Of a stretch of 64,000 nucleotides of DNA, positions 45,891 to 54,652 are shown in pieces. Every line of letters begins with the position of its first letter. The stretch's first letter is position 1. Origin of the DNA: Marinobacter pelagius (GTDB lineage: Bacteria > Pseudomonadota > Gammaproteobacteria > Pseudomonadales > Oleiphilaceae). The notes beneath the pieces are model-generated. The model was not told where the DNA came from and made no database searches. It was given only the letters and a program-made list of their open reading frames with translations. Location of the stretch: positions 79,473-143,472 of the forward strand of contig NZ_QNRO01000009.1 of the NCBI RefSeq assembly GCF_003315345.1, read 5' to 3'. A program made the translations under genes and the position numbers.

Positions 45891-47174
45891 ATGACCCGAA
45901 TGGTCACATCCCTGTCTGCGCTGATTCTCAGCATTATCCTGCTGGTGAGCGGCAATGCCTTCCTGATGACCCTGCTTGGCATCCGTCTGAGCATCGAGCA
46001 GGTGGCTCCGGACGTGATTGGCTGGGTGCTGGTGTGCTACTCCATCGGTTTCGTGCTCGGCACCATGTATGTACACCGGGTGATTGGCCGGGTAGGCCAT
46101 ATCCGGGCGTTTGCGGTGTTTGCGGCCATGGCCGCCGTGGCGTCCCTGATGTATCCCATGGCGGTGTCCATGGTGTTCTGGGCGTTCCTGCGGGTGCTCT
46201 CCGGCTTCAGTATCGCCGGCGTCCTCGTGGTGATCGAGAGCTGGTTCTCCAGCCGTGCCACCAATGCCAACCGCGGTGCGCTGTTCGCGGTGTACCAGAT
46301 TGTCTTCTATTTATCGGCGGCGGGCGGCCAGCTGGTGGTTAACGTGGGCGATCCCGCCAATTTCATGCCGTTCTCGCTGGCCGCGATCCTGCTGACCCTG
46401 GCGCTGGTGCCCCTGTCGCTGACCCGGATGGAAGCGCCCGCCATCGAACAGGCCAGCCGTATGTCCATCTTCACCCTGGCCCGCCAGTCCTTCTCCGGGG
46501 TAGCCGGTGCGCTGATCTGTGGCGTCATGATTGGTGGCTTCTATGCCCTGGGGCCGGTCTATGCGACCCTGGTGGGGCTGGACGTGGCCAAAACCTCCAC
46601 CTTCATGGCCAGTGCCATCGTGGCGGCCATGATCCTGGCCTGGCCGCTCGGCCGCGTCTGTGACCGGTTTGACCGCCGCCGGGTCATGTTCTGGGTGGCT
46701 CTGGTTGCGGCTGCGGCGGCCGGGGCCGTTGGTGTACTGGAAACGACGAATCTTGCCATGCTGACGTTGCTGGTGGGTCTGTTCACCGGTCTGTCGGCCA
46801 GTGTGTATCCCATTGCCGTGGCGATCACCAATGACCGCATGGAAACCAGCCGCATTGTTTCGGCCAGCGCCACCCTGCTGCTCAGCTACGGCGTCGGCAG
46901 CGTCATCGGCCCCATTGTCATGGCCGAGCTGATCGGGCTCCTGGGCCCCAGGGGGCTGTTCCTGGGTAACGCCGGATTCCTGGTTCTGCTGGCGCTGATC
47001 ACCAGTTACCGCATCAGTCATACCGAGGATGTACCGGTGGCGGATCAGGAGCACTTCGTGCCCGCCATGCCCGAGACCTCTCCGGTACTGACCGAACTGG
47101 ATCCGCGGAACGAGGAATTTCACGAGTCTCCCGAGGTCGAAGAGATGAAGGAGGAGCTGCGTCAGACCGGCTGA
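45891..47174 (+). CDS. MFS transporter, YcaD-like
   Basis: 427 aa with 12 hydrophobic helices and a ~60-residue acidic cytoplasmic tail (DPRNEEFHESPEVEEMKEEL). Resembles the YcaD/UmuD-unrelated sugar-like efflux branch of MFS: LLGIRLSIEQVAPDVIGW, VIGRVGHIRAFAVFAA and VIESWFSSRATNANRG are conserved in this group. Substrate unknown. It follows a 276-bp gap whose only feature is a weak inverted repeat (GGGTC...GACCC near 45670) and is divergent from the WYL regulator. Confidence 0.82.
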   Translation: MTRMVTSLSALILSIILLVSGNAFLMTLLGIRLSIEQVAPDVIGWVLVCYSIGFVLGTMYVHRVIGRVGHIRAFAVFAAMAAVASLMYPMAVSMVFWAFLRVLSGFSIAGVLVVIESWFSSRATNANRGALFAVYQIVFYLSAAGGQLVVNVGDPANFMPFSLAAILLTLALVPLSLTRMEAPAIEQASRMSIFTLARQSFSGVAGALICGVMIGGFYALGPVYATLVGLDVAKTSTFMASAIVAAMILAWPLGRVCDRFDRRRVMFWVALVAAAAAGAVGVLETTNLAMLTLLVGLFTGLSASVYPIAVAITNDRMETSRIVSASATLLLSYGVGSVIGPIVMAELIGLLGPRGLFLGNAGFLVLLALITSYRISHTEDVPVADQEHFVPAMPETSPVLTELDPRNEEFHESPEVEEMKEELRQTG

Positions 47175-47336
47175 CCCGGCTTCCTCTCGGTTTTCCCGAT
47201 TATATTTTTGATCTGATATCTGTTTTTATCTCAATGGTTAGCATACTATTGGTGACTTTCCCATAATGTGAGTTTTTTGGCCGATAGCCCCGGTGCTTCA
47301 AGTGACCGGGCGGCCACCGGACAGGAGCGATAACCC

Positions 47337-47762
47337 ATGAGAGACCAGTTTCCCTTTGCCGTTGCCCGGGTTACCCGCCGCTGGCGCAAGATGCTGGACG
47401 AGCGCCTGAAGGATCTGGGCGTGACTCAGGCCCGCTGGAGCACCATGGTCTACCTGCAGCAGGGCGGTGAGGGGCTGACCCAGCGTGAACTCGCCAGCCT
47501 GATGGCGATCGAGAATCCCACGCTGGTGCGCCTTCTGGACAGCCTGGAACAGCAGGGACTGATCGAACGCCGGCCCTGCCCCAATGACCGCCGGGCGCGT
47601 CGCCTGCACCTGACCGACGCCGGCCGGGAATTCATGGATGATCTCTCCGAGCGTGCGGCCAAGTTGCGCGAGGAAATGCTGGAAGGCATCAGCGATGAGG
47701 ATATCGAGGTCGCACTGAGGGTGTTCCAGAAGATCATGGAAAACGCCGAAAAGCAGAAGTAG
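47337..47762 (+). CDS. MarR-family regulator
   Basis: 141 aa winged-helix dimer: helices DLGVTQARWSTMVYLQQGGEGLTQRELASLMAIENPTLVRLLD, wing LIERRPCPNDRRARRLHLT. SlyA-like sequence. SD ACAGGAG before the ATG. The gene starts in front of an MFS drug-exporter gene and its stop overlaps that gene's ribosome site, so it is the local regulator of the pump. The AT-rich upstream 160 bp hold the probable operator. Confidence 0.92.
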   Translation: MRDQFPFAVARVTRRWRKMLDERLKDLGVTQARWSTMVYLQQGGEGLTQRELASLMAIENPTLVRLLDSLEQQGLIERRPCPNDRRARRLHLTDAGREFMDDLSERAAKLREEMLEGISDEDIEVALRVFQKIMENAEKQK

Positions 47763-47772
47763 GAGTTTCATC

Positions 47773-49164
47773 CTGGCGGATAATACGGTCGACGGACTCA
47801 GGGCCCGTTACGGCGATCGCTGGCGCTGGCTGGCGGTGTGTACCGTCATGCTGGGCACCATGGCCACGGTACTCAGTGCCACGGTAGTCAACGTGGCCCT
47901 GCATGACATCATGCTGGAGTTCGGTATCCGTCAGGGCCAGGTGCACTGGCTTGCGACTGGCTTTATCGCCGCCATGACCACCACCATGCTGGCCTCTTCC
48001 TGGCTGCTGGACCATTTCGGCGTGCGCAAGACCCTGGCCGGTGCCATGATCCTGTTTACCCTGATTTCCATTGCCGGCGGCTTTGCCGGTACGCCGGGCC
48101 AGCTGATTGCCGCCCGGATCGGCCAGGGCGCCATGGCAGGGCTGATGCAGCCCATGGGCATGTACCTGGTGTTCCGGATTTTCCCCAGGGAACGACGTGG
48201 GCAGGCCATGGGCATCTATGGCATGGGTGTCATCCTTGCGCCCGCGCTGGGGCCGGTGCTCGGGGGCTTCCTGGTGGACCAGCTTAGCTGGCGCTACGTC
48301 ATGTTTGCACCGGCTCCGGTCACGATGCTGGGTGTGTTCATGGCCTGGCGGTTCCTGCCGCTGCCGCCCTCCCGCCCCGAACCCTACCGCTTCGATCTGC
48401 CGGGTCTGCTCCTGCTAGGGGCAACGATCGGCCTGGCCCTGGATACCCTCAACCGCATGCAGGAGCTGGCCGGGGCCGAGTGGCGTATCGGCCTGCAGGC
48501 GTCGGCAGCCACTGTCTTGCTGGTCCTGTTCGTGGTGCGGGAGCGGTCCGCCCGGCATCCGCTGGTCAACATCGCGCTCCTGCGTAACCCCGTCTTTGTG
48601 TATGCCAATCTCGGCGCCATGGCCTTAGGGCTGGCGTTGTTCGGTTCGACCTACCTGGTGCCGCTTTTCGTCCAGACCGCGCTTGGTTTTACGGCCACCG
48701 AGGCGGGATTGTTGATGCTGCCGGCCGGCATCGTGCTGGGCATAACCTTTCCGCTTGCCGGTCGACTGGCCGATCGCCAGAGTGCCCGCAAGCTGGTGGT
48801 GTTTGGTATCGCCTTGTTTGCCGCCTCGGCCATGCTGTTTGCGGTGTCGGATGTCACTCTGGCCTTCGGTTGGCTGGCCCTGTGGACCATCCTGGGCCGG
48901 ATCGGCATCGGCCTCATGCTGCCGGCGCTGTCCACCGGCGCACTCAACCCGCTCCCGCCGGAGCAGCTGGGTGCCGCCTCGAGCACCATCAATTTTACCC
49001 GGCAGCTCGGGGGAGCCTTTGGCGTTAATATCGTGGCCCTTACCGTCGAATTCGGACCACACAGCGATGGCCTGCCCACTATAGATGCCTTTCACAGCGC
49101 CTGGTGGCTGGTCGCCGTATTCGTGGCCGTAGCCGCGGTCCCGGTGTGGCGGATGCGGGCCTAG
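47773..49164 (+). CDS. DHA2-family MFS drug exporter (EmrB/QacA-like)
   Basis: About 463 aa, 14-helix proton-drug antiporter. Landmarks: VVNVALHDIMLEFGI after TM1, WLATGFIAAMTTTMLASSWL, the loop motif FGVRKTLAGAM and motif C GVILAPALGPVLGGFLV. No ATG or GTG starts the natural N terminus: the frame reads LADNTVDGLRARYGDRWRWLAV from a CTG at 47773, seven bases after AGGAG, which overlaps the MarR stop. A GTG at 47836 would cut into TM1 and lacks an SD. The start is therefore probably non-canonical. Confidence 0.85.
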   Translation: MADNTVDGLRARYGDRWRWLAVCTVMLGTMATVLSATVVNVALHDIMLEFGIRQGQVHWLATGFIAAMTTTMLASSWLLDHFGVRKTLAGAMILFTLISIAGGFAGTPGQLIAARIGQGAMAGLMQPMGMYLVFRIFPRERRGQAMGIYGMGVILAPALGPVLGGFLVDQLSWRYVMFAPAPVTMLGVFMAWRFLPLPPSRPEPYRFDLPGLLLLGATIGLALDTLNRMQELAGAEWRIGLQASAATVLLVLFVVRERSARHPLVNIALLRNPVFVYANLGAMALGLALFGSTYLVPLFVQTALGFTATEAGLLMLPAGIVLGITFPLAGRLADRQSARKLVVFGIALFAASAMLFAVSDVTLAFGWLALWTILGRIGIGLMLPALSTGALNPLPPEQLGAASSTINFTRQLGGAFGVNIVALTVEFGPHSDGLPTIDAFHSAWWLVAVFVAVAAVPVWRMRA

Positions 49165-49202
49165 TTGCGATGTCGGCCTTAATTGGCTAGCATGCAACCT
49201 CC

Positions 49203-49389
49203 TTCAGGGGAGTAGCCTCCGCGCCGGATGATCCGGCCGGACGGTGGTCAACATACTTGGGGCTCAATCTCCATGGCCACCGTGTCCCGCATTCGCATTA
49301 CCGGGATTGGCAAGACCTGAGGCAGATCACCTCCTATGGGCGGAAGGTGGGCTGTCTCATGTCTTGGATATCCGCCCTGGAGTTGTTTG
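49203..49389 (+). ncRNA. yybP-ykoY manganese riboswitch
   Basis: Contains both conserved loops of the Mn2+ riboswitch: GGGGAGTAGCC (from 49207) and GTCAACATACTTGG (49248-49261). The closing stem can form between TTCAGG (49203-49208) and CCTGA (49316-49320). Downstream GGGCGGA (49338-49344) pairs with TCCGCCC (49371-49377), and ACCTCC (49330-49335) can mask the GGAG ribosome site at 49379-49382, so control may be translational. It directly precedes a GDT1-family Mn exporter. Confidence 0.88.
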
Positions 49390-49959
49390 ATGGACGCCTT
49401 TCTCGCCTCTACCGTTGCCGTTGCCATTGCTGAAATCGGCGACAAGACCCAGCTGCTTTCCCTTTTCCTTGTAGCCCGCTACGCCAGGCGCACCCCGATC
49501 ATCCTCGGTATCCTGATCGCCACCATCCTGAACCATGCCCTCTCGGCCTGGCTGGGTGCCTGGATTGCCAGCTTCATTCCGGAAGCCTGGTTGCCCTGGC
49601 TGCTGGCCGGAAGCTTCGTCGCCATTGCCCTTTGGCTGCTGATTCCGGACAAGGACGACAGTGAGGATTCCAGGTTCCTGGGCATGGGTGCCTTCATGGC
49701 CACCACCGTCATGTTTTTCCTGGCGGAGATCGGCGACAAGACCCAGGTGGCCACGGTAGTACTGGCCGCGAAGTTTACTGACACTTTCTGGGTTATCATG
49801 GGAACGACGGTGGGGATGCTCCTGGCGAACATACCGGTTATTATGGCCGGTCGCTGGCTGATGGAGCGGATGCCCCTGGCGACGGCGAGAATCAGCGCCA
49901 GCATCCTGTTTGTACTCCTGGCGGTAGTGACTGTCTGGACCACGGCCATGAACTCCTGA
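49390..49959 (+). CDS. mneA: TMEM165/GDT1 (UPF0016) family Mn2+ exporter, MneA-like
   Basis: 189 aa, six membrane helices in two repeats, each with the signature E-x-G-D-K-T (AEIGDKTQLL near residue 15 and AEIGDKTQVA near 115). This family exports Mn2+ (MneA in Vibrio). The start at 49390 follows GGAG by seven bases; the frame is open back to 49336 inside the riboswitch. The upstream Mn riboswitch strongly supports the substrate. Confidence 0.9.
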   Translation: MDAFLASTVAVAIAEIGDKTQLLSLFLVARYARRTPIILGILIATILNHALSAWLGAWIASFIPEAWLPWLLAGSFVAIALWLLIPDKDDSEDSRFLGMGAFMATTVMFFLAEIGDKTQVATVVLAAKFTDTFWVIMGTTVGMLLANIPVIMAGRWLMERMPLATARISASILFVLLAVVTVWTTAMNS

Positions 49960-50009
49960 TTGGGTTTGCTGTCACCGTTTGCGTGCACATCGAATTTCGG
50001 AACAGAACT

Positions 50010-51059
50010 ATGCGGTTTGGAAAGTACTGGAATATTCTGGCGCTGCTGGTTGCCCTGGCGACTGCCCCGGTAATGGCGGCGACAGCTACTGCTTCGGACA
50101 AAGAATCTGAAGCCGAGCCTGACCGGAGCCCGCGGGTCCCCACCTTTGAGCTTAAAGGTGACCTCGCCGGTGAGTTGCAGGCTTTTACCACCCGCTACGA
50201 GGATACCTTTGCCAGCCTCGGCAACCGTCTGGCGCTGGGCTATCTGGAGCTGGTTAAGGCCAATCCCGGCGTGGACCCGTGGCTGCCCGGAGAAGGCACG
50301 ACCATCACCCTTCCCCGTCAGTATGTGATTCCGGATGAGGCCCGCCGCAAGGGTATCGTGATCAACCTTGCGGAGTACCGTCTCTATTACTTTACCGGCG
50401 ATGGTGGTGTGCAGGTCTATCCGGTGGGGGTTGGTACCGAGGAGAATCCCTCGCCCCTGACCAATGCGGAAGTGACCATGCCGCTGGAATCGCCGGCCTG
50501 GTATCCGCCGGCCAGTATTCGTGCCGAATACGAGGCTAATGGTGATTATCTGCCCAAGATGATCCCGCCCGGCCCCGGCAACCCGCTGGGCACCCACGCC
50601 CTGTTGCTCAGCGAGAAAGGTTACCTGATCCACGGCACCAACAAGCGTTTCGGTGTTGGCATGCCGGTCAGCCACGGCTGCTTCCGCATGTACAACGAGG
50701 ATATCTCCCGTTTTATCTACCAGGTGGACAAGGGAACGCCGGTCCAGGTGATCCGCGATCCGGTCAAGATCGGTATATCCGGAGGTGAGGTCTGGCTTGA
50801 GGTTCACCGTCCCGGTGAGGACTATCCCCGGGAGGACCGGGACGAGCTCTGGCAGAGGGTCTTCGCCGAGGTTGAGGCGTTCCGTGAGCGGAATCCGGCG
50901 GTTGAGGTGAATCGCCGTGCCATCGAGCTTGCTGTGGACCAGGCCGATGGCATCCCCACCATGATCGGTGAGCAGCTCACCCAGGTTGCCACGGATGAGA
51001 GTGCCGGGGAGGAAGCCCCTGAAACAGGGAGTGAGCCGGAGCAGAAACTCTACTTCTGA
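50010..51059 (+). CDS. L,D-transpeptidase (ErfK/YbiS/YcfS-like)
   Basis: About 349 aa. Signal peptide ~1-22 (ILALLVALATAPVMAA). YkuD catalytic domain with H-G-T-N-K and SHGCFRM holding the active-site His and Cys. N-terminal LysM-like region ending ALGYLELVKANPGVDPWLPGEGTTITLP, as in YbiS-type enzymes that attach Lpp to peptidoglycan. The ATG at 50010 is taken; a GTG at 49983 is possible. Downstream, after 22 bp, is nfeD; lpp is 2.4 kb away. Confidence 0.9.
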   Translation: MRFGKYWNILALLVALATAPVMAATATASDKESEAEPDRSPRVPTFELKGDLAGELQAFTTRYEDTFASLGNRLALGYLELVKANPGVDPWLPGEGTTITLPRQYVIPDEARRKGIVINLAEYRLYYFTGDGGVQVYPVGVGTEENPSPLTNAEVTMPLESPAWYPPASIRAEYEANGDYLPKMIPPGPGNPLGTHALLLSEKGYLIHGTNKRFGVGMPVSHGCFRMYNEDISRFIYQVDKGTPVQVIRDPVKIGISGGEVWLEVHRPGEDYPREDRDELWQRVFAEVEAFRERNPAVEVNRRAIELAVDQADGIPTMIGEQLTQVATDESAGEEAPETGSEPEQKLYF

Positions 51060-51081
51060 GGACTTACAAGGGGGACGCGCC

Positions 51082-52539
51082 ATGCAAGGGAAGCAAGCAA
51101 TCAGAGCCGGAAAGTCCCGGCGCCTGAACCTGTTCGCGACGGTCTTCCTTCTCGGGGCTTTGCTCGCCGGAATCTCCCTCTCGCACCAGTTGTTTGCCCA
51201 GAACAGTCCGGACCGGGCCCTGGTACTTACCGTCCAGGGAGCCATTGGCCCGGCGACCATGGACTACGTGACCCGGGGGATCCGGCGCGCCGAGACCGAA
51301 GGCATGGGGCTCGTCGTCATCGAGATGGATACGCCGGGCGGTCTGATGGACTCCATGCGGGAGATCATCAAGACCATCCTCGCATCCGAGGTGCCGGTGG
51401 CAACCTACGTGTCCCCCCAGGGCGCCCGGGCTGCCAGCGCTGGCACCTACATCCTCTATGGCAGTCACATCGCTGCCATGGCACCGGCGACCAATCTTGG
51501 CTCGGCGACGCCGGTTCAGATGGGGGGAATTCCCGGAACGGACCCCGCAGAGCAGCCTTCCGAATCGCAGGAGCCCGAGCAGGCGCCTGAGTCGGATGGC
51601 ACGGCGTCTGAACAGGAAGACAGCAAGCGCCGGGGCGGAACCGCCATGGAGCGCAAGGTCCTGGAAGATGCGGTCAGCTATATCCGCGGGTTGGCGGAAC
51701 GTCATGGCCGCAATGCCGACTGGGCCGAGCAGGCCGTGCGGGAGGCGGTCAACCTGGGTGCCTCCGAGGCCCTGGAGCAGAATGTTATCGACGTGGTGGC
51801 ACCCAACCTGCGGGATCTGTTGCAACAGATCGATGGCCGCACCGTTCGGATGGCTTCCGGTGACCAGACCCTGAGTACGGCGGATCTGGAGCTGGTGCGT
51901 GCGAAACCGGACTGGCGAACCAACCTGCTGTCGGTCATCACTGACCCGAATGTGGCCTACTTCCTGATGATCATCGGCTTCTACGGCATCATCTTTGAGC
52001 TGGCCAATCCCGGTGCCATCGTTCCCGGCGTTATTGGCGCCATCAGCTTGATCCTCGCGCTTTTCGCCTTCCAGGTGTTGTCGGTGAACTATGCCGGTCT
52101 GGCGCTGATCATGCTCGGCCTCGCCTTTATCGTCGGCGAGGCCTTCGTACCCAGTTTCGGGATGCTGGGGGTCGGCGGCATTGTTGCCTTTGTCGCCGGC
52201 TCGGTAATCCTGATGGACGGCAGTCACCGGGATATCTCGTTACCCACCATCGGTGGCACCGCCATCGTGGCGGCGGGCTTCATTCTCTGGACTGTCACCC
52301 GTTTTATCGGTCTGCGGCGCAGACACCCGGTCAGCGGTTCGGAGCAGCTGACCCACGAACAGGGTGAAGCACTGGATGACTTCATCCGGGGCCATGAGCA
52401 CTACACTGGTCATGTACGTATCAGTGGTGAGCGCTGGAATGCCCGTAGCGAGCAGCCGGTAACTGCCGGTGATCGTGTGCGGGTCACTGGCATCGAAGGT
52501 TTGACGGTAACCGTCGAGGTTCTCGAAGACGAAGGCTGA
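51082..52539 (+). CDS. nfeD: NfeD-family membrane protease (ClpP-class + NfeD)
   Basis: About 485 aa. Signal/anchor ~18-40; ClpP-like serine protease domain with [34 protein letters not shown] (catalytic Ser) and the Lys in the helix after [13 protein letters not shown]; four transmembrane helices (~305-420); C-terminal NfeD OB domain ([32 protein letters not shown]). The ATG at 51082 follows GGGGG. It forms the classical operon with the slipin gene 39 bp downstream; NfeD protease cleaves partner stomatins. Confidence 0.93.
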   Translation: MQGKQAIRAGKSRRLNLFATVFLLGALLAGISLSHQLFAQNSPDRALVLTVQGAIGPATMDYVTRGIRRAETEGMGLVVIEMDTPGGLMDSMREIIKTILASEVPVATYVSPQGARAASAGTYILYGSHIAAMAPATNLGSATPVQMGGIPGTDPAEQPSESQEPEQAPESDGTASEQEDSKRRGGTAMERKVLEDAVSYIRGLAERHGRNADWAEQAVREAVNLGASEALEQNVIDVVAPNLRDLLQQIDGRTVRMASGDQTLSTADLELVRAKPDWRTNLLSVITDPNVAYFLMIIGFYGIIFELANPGAIVPGVIGAISLILALFAFQVLSVNYAGLALIMLGLAFIVGEAFVPSFGMLGVGGIVAFVAGSVILMDGSHRDISLPTIGGTAIVAAGFILWTVTRFIGLRRRHPVSGSEQLTHEQGEALDDFIRGHEHYTGHVRISGERWNARSEQPVTAGDRVRVTGIEGLTVTVEVLEDEG

Positions 52540-52577
52540 CCCGGCGTTCAACAGTTCACGGCAAACAAGGAGGCCGT

Positions 52578-53360
52578 ATGATTGGTGATCTGATTCCCTA
52601 TCTCGCACCCACGGTGGTGCTACTGCTGATCCTCGGATCGGCGATCAAGATCCTGCCCGAGTACGAGCGCGGCGTGGTGTTCTTCCTGGGGCGCTTCCAG
52701 GGCGTGAAGGGGCCGGGTCTGATCCTTGTGATTCCCGGTATCCAGCAGATTGTCAGAGTGGACCTGAGGGTTGTTGTGCTGGATGTGCCCAGTCAGGACG
52801 TGATTTCCAAGGACAACGTGACGGTGCGGGTGAATGCCGTACTCTATTTCCGGGTGGTGGATCCGGAACGGTCCATCATACGGGTCGAGGACTTCAATTC
52901 AGCCACCAGCCAGCTGGCCCAGACCACCCTGCGTTCGGTGCTTGGTAAACACGATCTGGATGAGATGCTGTCCGAGCGGGACAAGCTCAACGCCGATATC
53001 CAGGAGATCATCGATGCCCAGACCGAGGAATGGGGCATCAAGGTGGCCAACGTGGAAATCAAGCATGTGGACCTGAACGAGTCCATGATCCGCGCCATTG
53101 CCCGCCAGGCCGAGGCGGAGCGGGAGCGCCGGGCCAAGGTGATCCATGCCGAGGGTGAATTGCAGGCGTCGAAGAAGCTGGTGGAGGCCGCCGAGGTGAT
53201 GTCCGCGAACTCCGGGGCTATGCAGTTGCGTTATCTGCAGACGCTGGCAGATATGAGCAGCAGTAACTCCTCTACCATCGTGTTCCCGTTGCCGATGGAT
53301 ATGATGAAGACGTTCATGGAGAAGCAGGTGAAGACGCCGCCGTCCGGGGAGCAGGGCTGA
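52578..53360 (+). CDS. Slipin (stomatin-like SPFH protein)
   Basis: 260 aa. One N-terminal membrane anchor ([19 protein letters not shown]), then the SPFH domain: [67 protein letters not shown]; then a coiled coil ([33 protein letters not shown]). An AGGAGG site precedes the ATG. The NfeD-slipin gene pair is a conserved membrane microdomain unit. Confidence 0.94.
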   Translation: MIGDLIPYLAPTVVLLLILGSAIKILPEYERGVVFFLGRFQGVKGPGLILVIPGIQQIVRVDLRVVVLDVPSQDVISKDNVTVRVNAVLYFRVVDPERSIIRVEDFNSATSQLAQTTLRSVLGKHDLDEMLSERDKLNADIQEIIDAQTEEWGIKVANVEIKHVDLNESMIRAIARQAEAERERRAKVIHAEGELQASKKLVEAAEVMSANSGAMQLRYLQTLADMSSSNSSTIVFPLPMDMMKTFMEKQVKTPPSGEQG

Positions 53361-53382
53361 GCTGATCGTTGGACATGAAGAT

Positions 53383-53412
53383 GGGGTCAGAAGAAAGCCT
53401 TCTTCTGACCCG
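53383..53412. repeat. Palindromic repeat copy 2 (GGGGTCAGAAGA family)
   Basis: Identical to the copy at 5673-5702 except the last base (CCCG for CCCC); GAAGAT precedes it and GTCTTC follows it, so the palindrome extends further. It lies 22 bp after the slipin stop and can serve as its 3' hairpin. Confidence 0.85.
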
Positions 53413-53452
53413 TCTTCGCCTGGAGAGACCGGATCGGCCGGAATTTCAGGCA

Positions 53453-53477
53453 CAAAAAAGGCCGGGGTTCCCGGCCC
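53453..53477 (-). terminator. Terminator of lpp
   Basis: GGCCGGG (53460-53466) pairs with CCCGGCC (53470-53476). On the minus strand it is followed by a T tract (complement of the seven As at 53453-53459), 22 bp after the lpp stop. A short T run on the plus strand (53478-53481) makes it partly bidirectional. Confidence 0.85.
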
Positions 53478-53498
53478 TTTTCAGCTGGAGCGAGCCAA

Positions 53499-53777
53499 TT
53501 ACTTCTGGCTGGCGCTCTGCAGCATGCGCTTGGCACGCTCGTTGGCTTCGTCTGCAGCTTGCTGGGCTGCACGGGCAGCGGCCAGAGCTTCTTCTGCAGT
53601 CTGCTGCGCAGTGCGAGCGTCAGCGGCAGCGCTGTTGGCAGTGTCCAGTGCGTTCTCAGCGGTCTGCTCTGCGGAAGTTGCAGTAGCATTTGCCTCGTCG
53701 ATGGCAGCCTGGTTGCTGGCACAGCCGGCAGTCAGAGCAGTAGCCATTGCAAACCCAGCGATCATCAGTTTACGCAT
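53499..53777 (-). CDS. oprI: Major outer-membrane lipoprotein, OprI/Lpp type
   Basis: 92 aa. Signal peptide with lipobox LTAGC (Cys19), then one continuous alanine-rich heptad coil (DEANATATSAEQTAENALDT...) ending AAQQAADEANERAKRMLQSASQK, almost the Pseudomonas OprI C terminus. The C-terminal Lys is the residue that L,D-transpeptidases join to peptidoglycan. SD AAGGGG. A TATACT -10-like element lies in its short upstream inverted repeat (53817-53839). Likely a very highly expressed gene. Confidence 0.93.
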   Translation of the reverse strand: MRKLMIAGFAMATALTAGCASNQAAIDEANATATSAEQTAENALDTANSAAADARTAQQTAEEALAAARAAQQAADEANERAKRMLQSASQK

Positions 53778-53977
53778 AGTAAATCCCCTTATTGGTCGTT
53801 TTATTTCCTGAGTCCCGGAAGTGAGTATAGATCACTTCCTGTAAAACCGGGTCCGACGGAAGGATTTTCCATCGGAGTCGTTAAACAGTGTAAAACACTC
53901 CGAGACAAAATGTTAACTAAGGATACGCAAAATTTCTTAGCTTATGACAACAACTTAATCGTGGTGTCATGCATTAT

Positions 53978-54544
53978 TCACGGAAGAATGCGGATCGGGG
54001 TTCCATTTGAGACCAGTTGCCAGATCTCATCCATGGCTTCGTTGGTGACTGCAATGCAGCCGTCGGTCCAGTCCAGACCGACATAGGCAAAGGCCATATC
54101 GCCAGCTTCATTGGGCAGACCGTGGATCATGATGCTGCCGCCGGGATCCAGGCCCCAGGCTTCGGCCAGTTCGCGGTCCCTTGGACCAGGGTAGGAAATA
54201 TGGATGGACTTGTAGAAATCACTCTCGTCGTTGCGCCAATCCAGTAGGTATTCACCCTCCGGGGTACGCTCATCACCTTCGTAGAGCTTGTGACCTTCGG
54301 GGTTGTCGCCAAGCGAGATACGGTAGCTGCGAACAACGTCCTCGCCGTCCAGCAGATAGAGCCGGCGTTCGGCTTTTTTTACCAGCACTTCGCTGATGTC
54401 GAATCGGTCCGGCGTGAACGATTGTGGGTCGGGCATGCGAACGTCGGCTTTCGCAAGCAGGTCCGAGGCGCTGGCAGTCCCTGACCCCAGCACCATAATC
54501 ACAACCATGAACAGACAACGGAAAACGTTTCGAAGCAAACCCAT
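53978..54544 (-). CDS. L,D-transpeptidase/endopeptidase, YafK-like
   Basis: 188 aa. Signal peptide ~1-27 (CLFMVVIMVLGSGTASAS); short YkuD domain: VKKAERRLYLL, ISLGDNPEGHKLYEGDERTPEGEY, IMIHGLPNEAGD (His) and DWTDGCIAVTN (catalytic Cys). The layout follows the YafK branch, whose E. coli member (DpaA) cleaves Lpp off peptidoglycan rather than attaching it. It stands 200 bp upstream of lpp on the same strand. Confidence 0.85.
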   Translation of the reverse strand: MGLLRNVFRCLFMVVIMVLGSGTASASDLLAKADVRMPDPQSFTPDRFDISEVLVKKAERRLYLLDGEDVVRSYRISLGDNPEGHKLYEGDERTPEGEYLLDWRNDESDFYKSIHISYPGPRDRELAEAWGLDPGGSIMIHGLPNEAGDMAFAYVGLDWTDGCIAVTNEAMDEIWQLVSNGTPIRILP

Positions 54545-54652
54545 AACCCTGACTTACCAAACATTAATATTTCTTGAGAGCCGTTTATATCATAGCTCAG
54601 GGTGAGGCTGTTAATGGGTTTTGTTAAGTTTTATAGCCATCCCTTTCGCCGT

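Noticed and set aside
42950..47174. Remnant BREX or CBASS defence island beside the WYL regulator
   Set aside because: No brx, cap, cyclase, methylase or Lon-like gene is present; neighbours are a secreted nuclease and an MFS transporter.
49479..51260. A 593-codon minus-strand frame across the Mn exporter and L,D-transpeptidase
   Set aside because: It spans three real plus-strand genes and has no motif.
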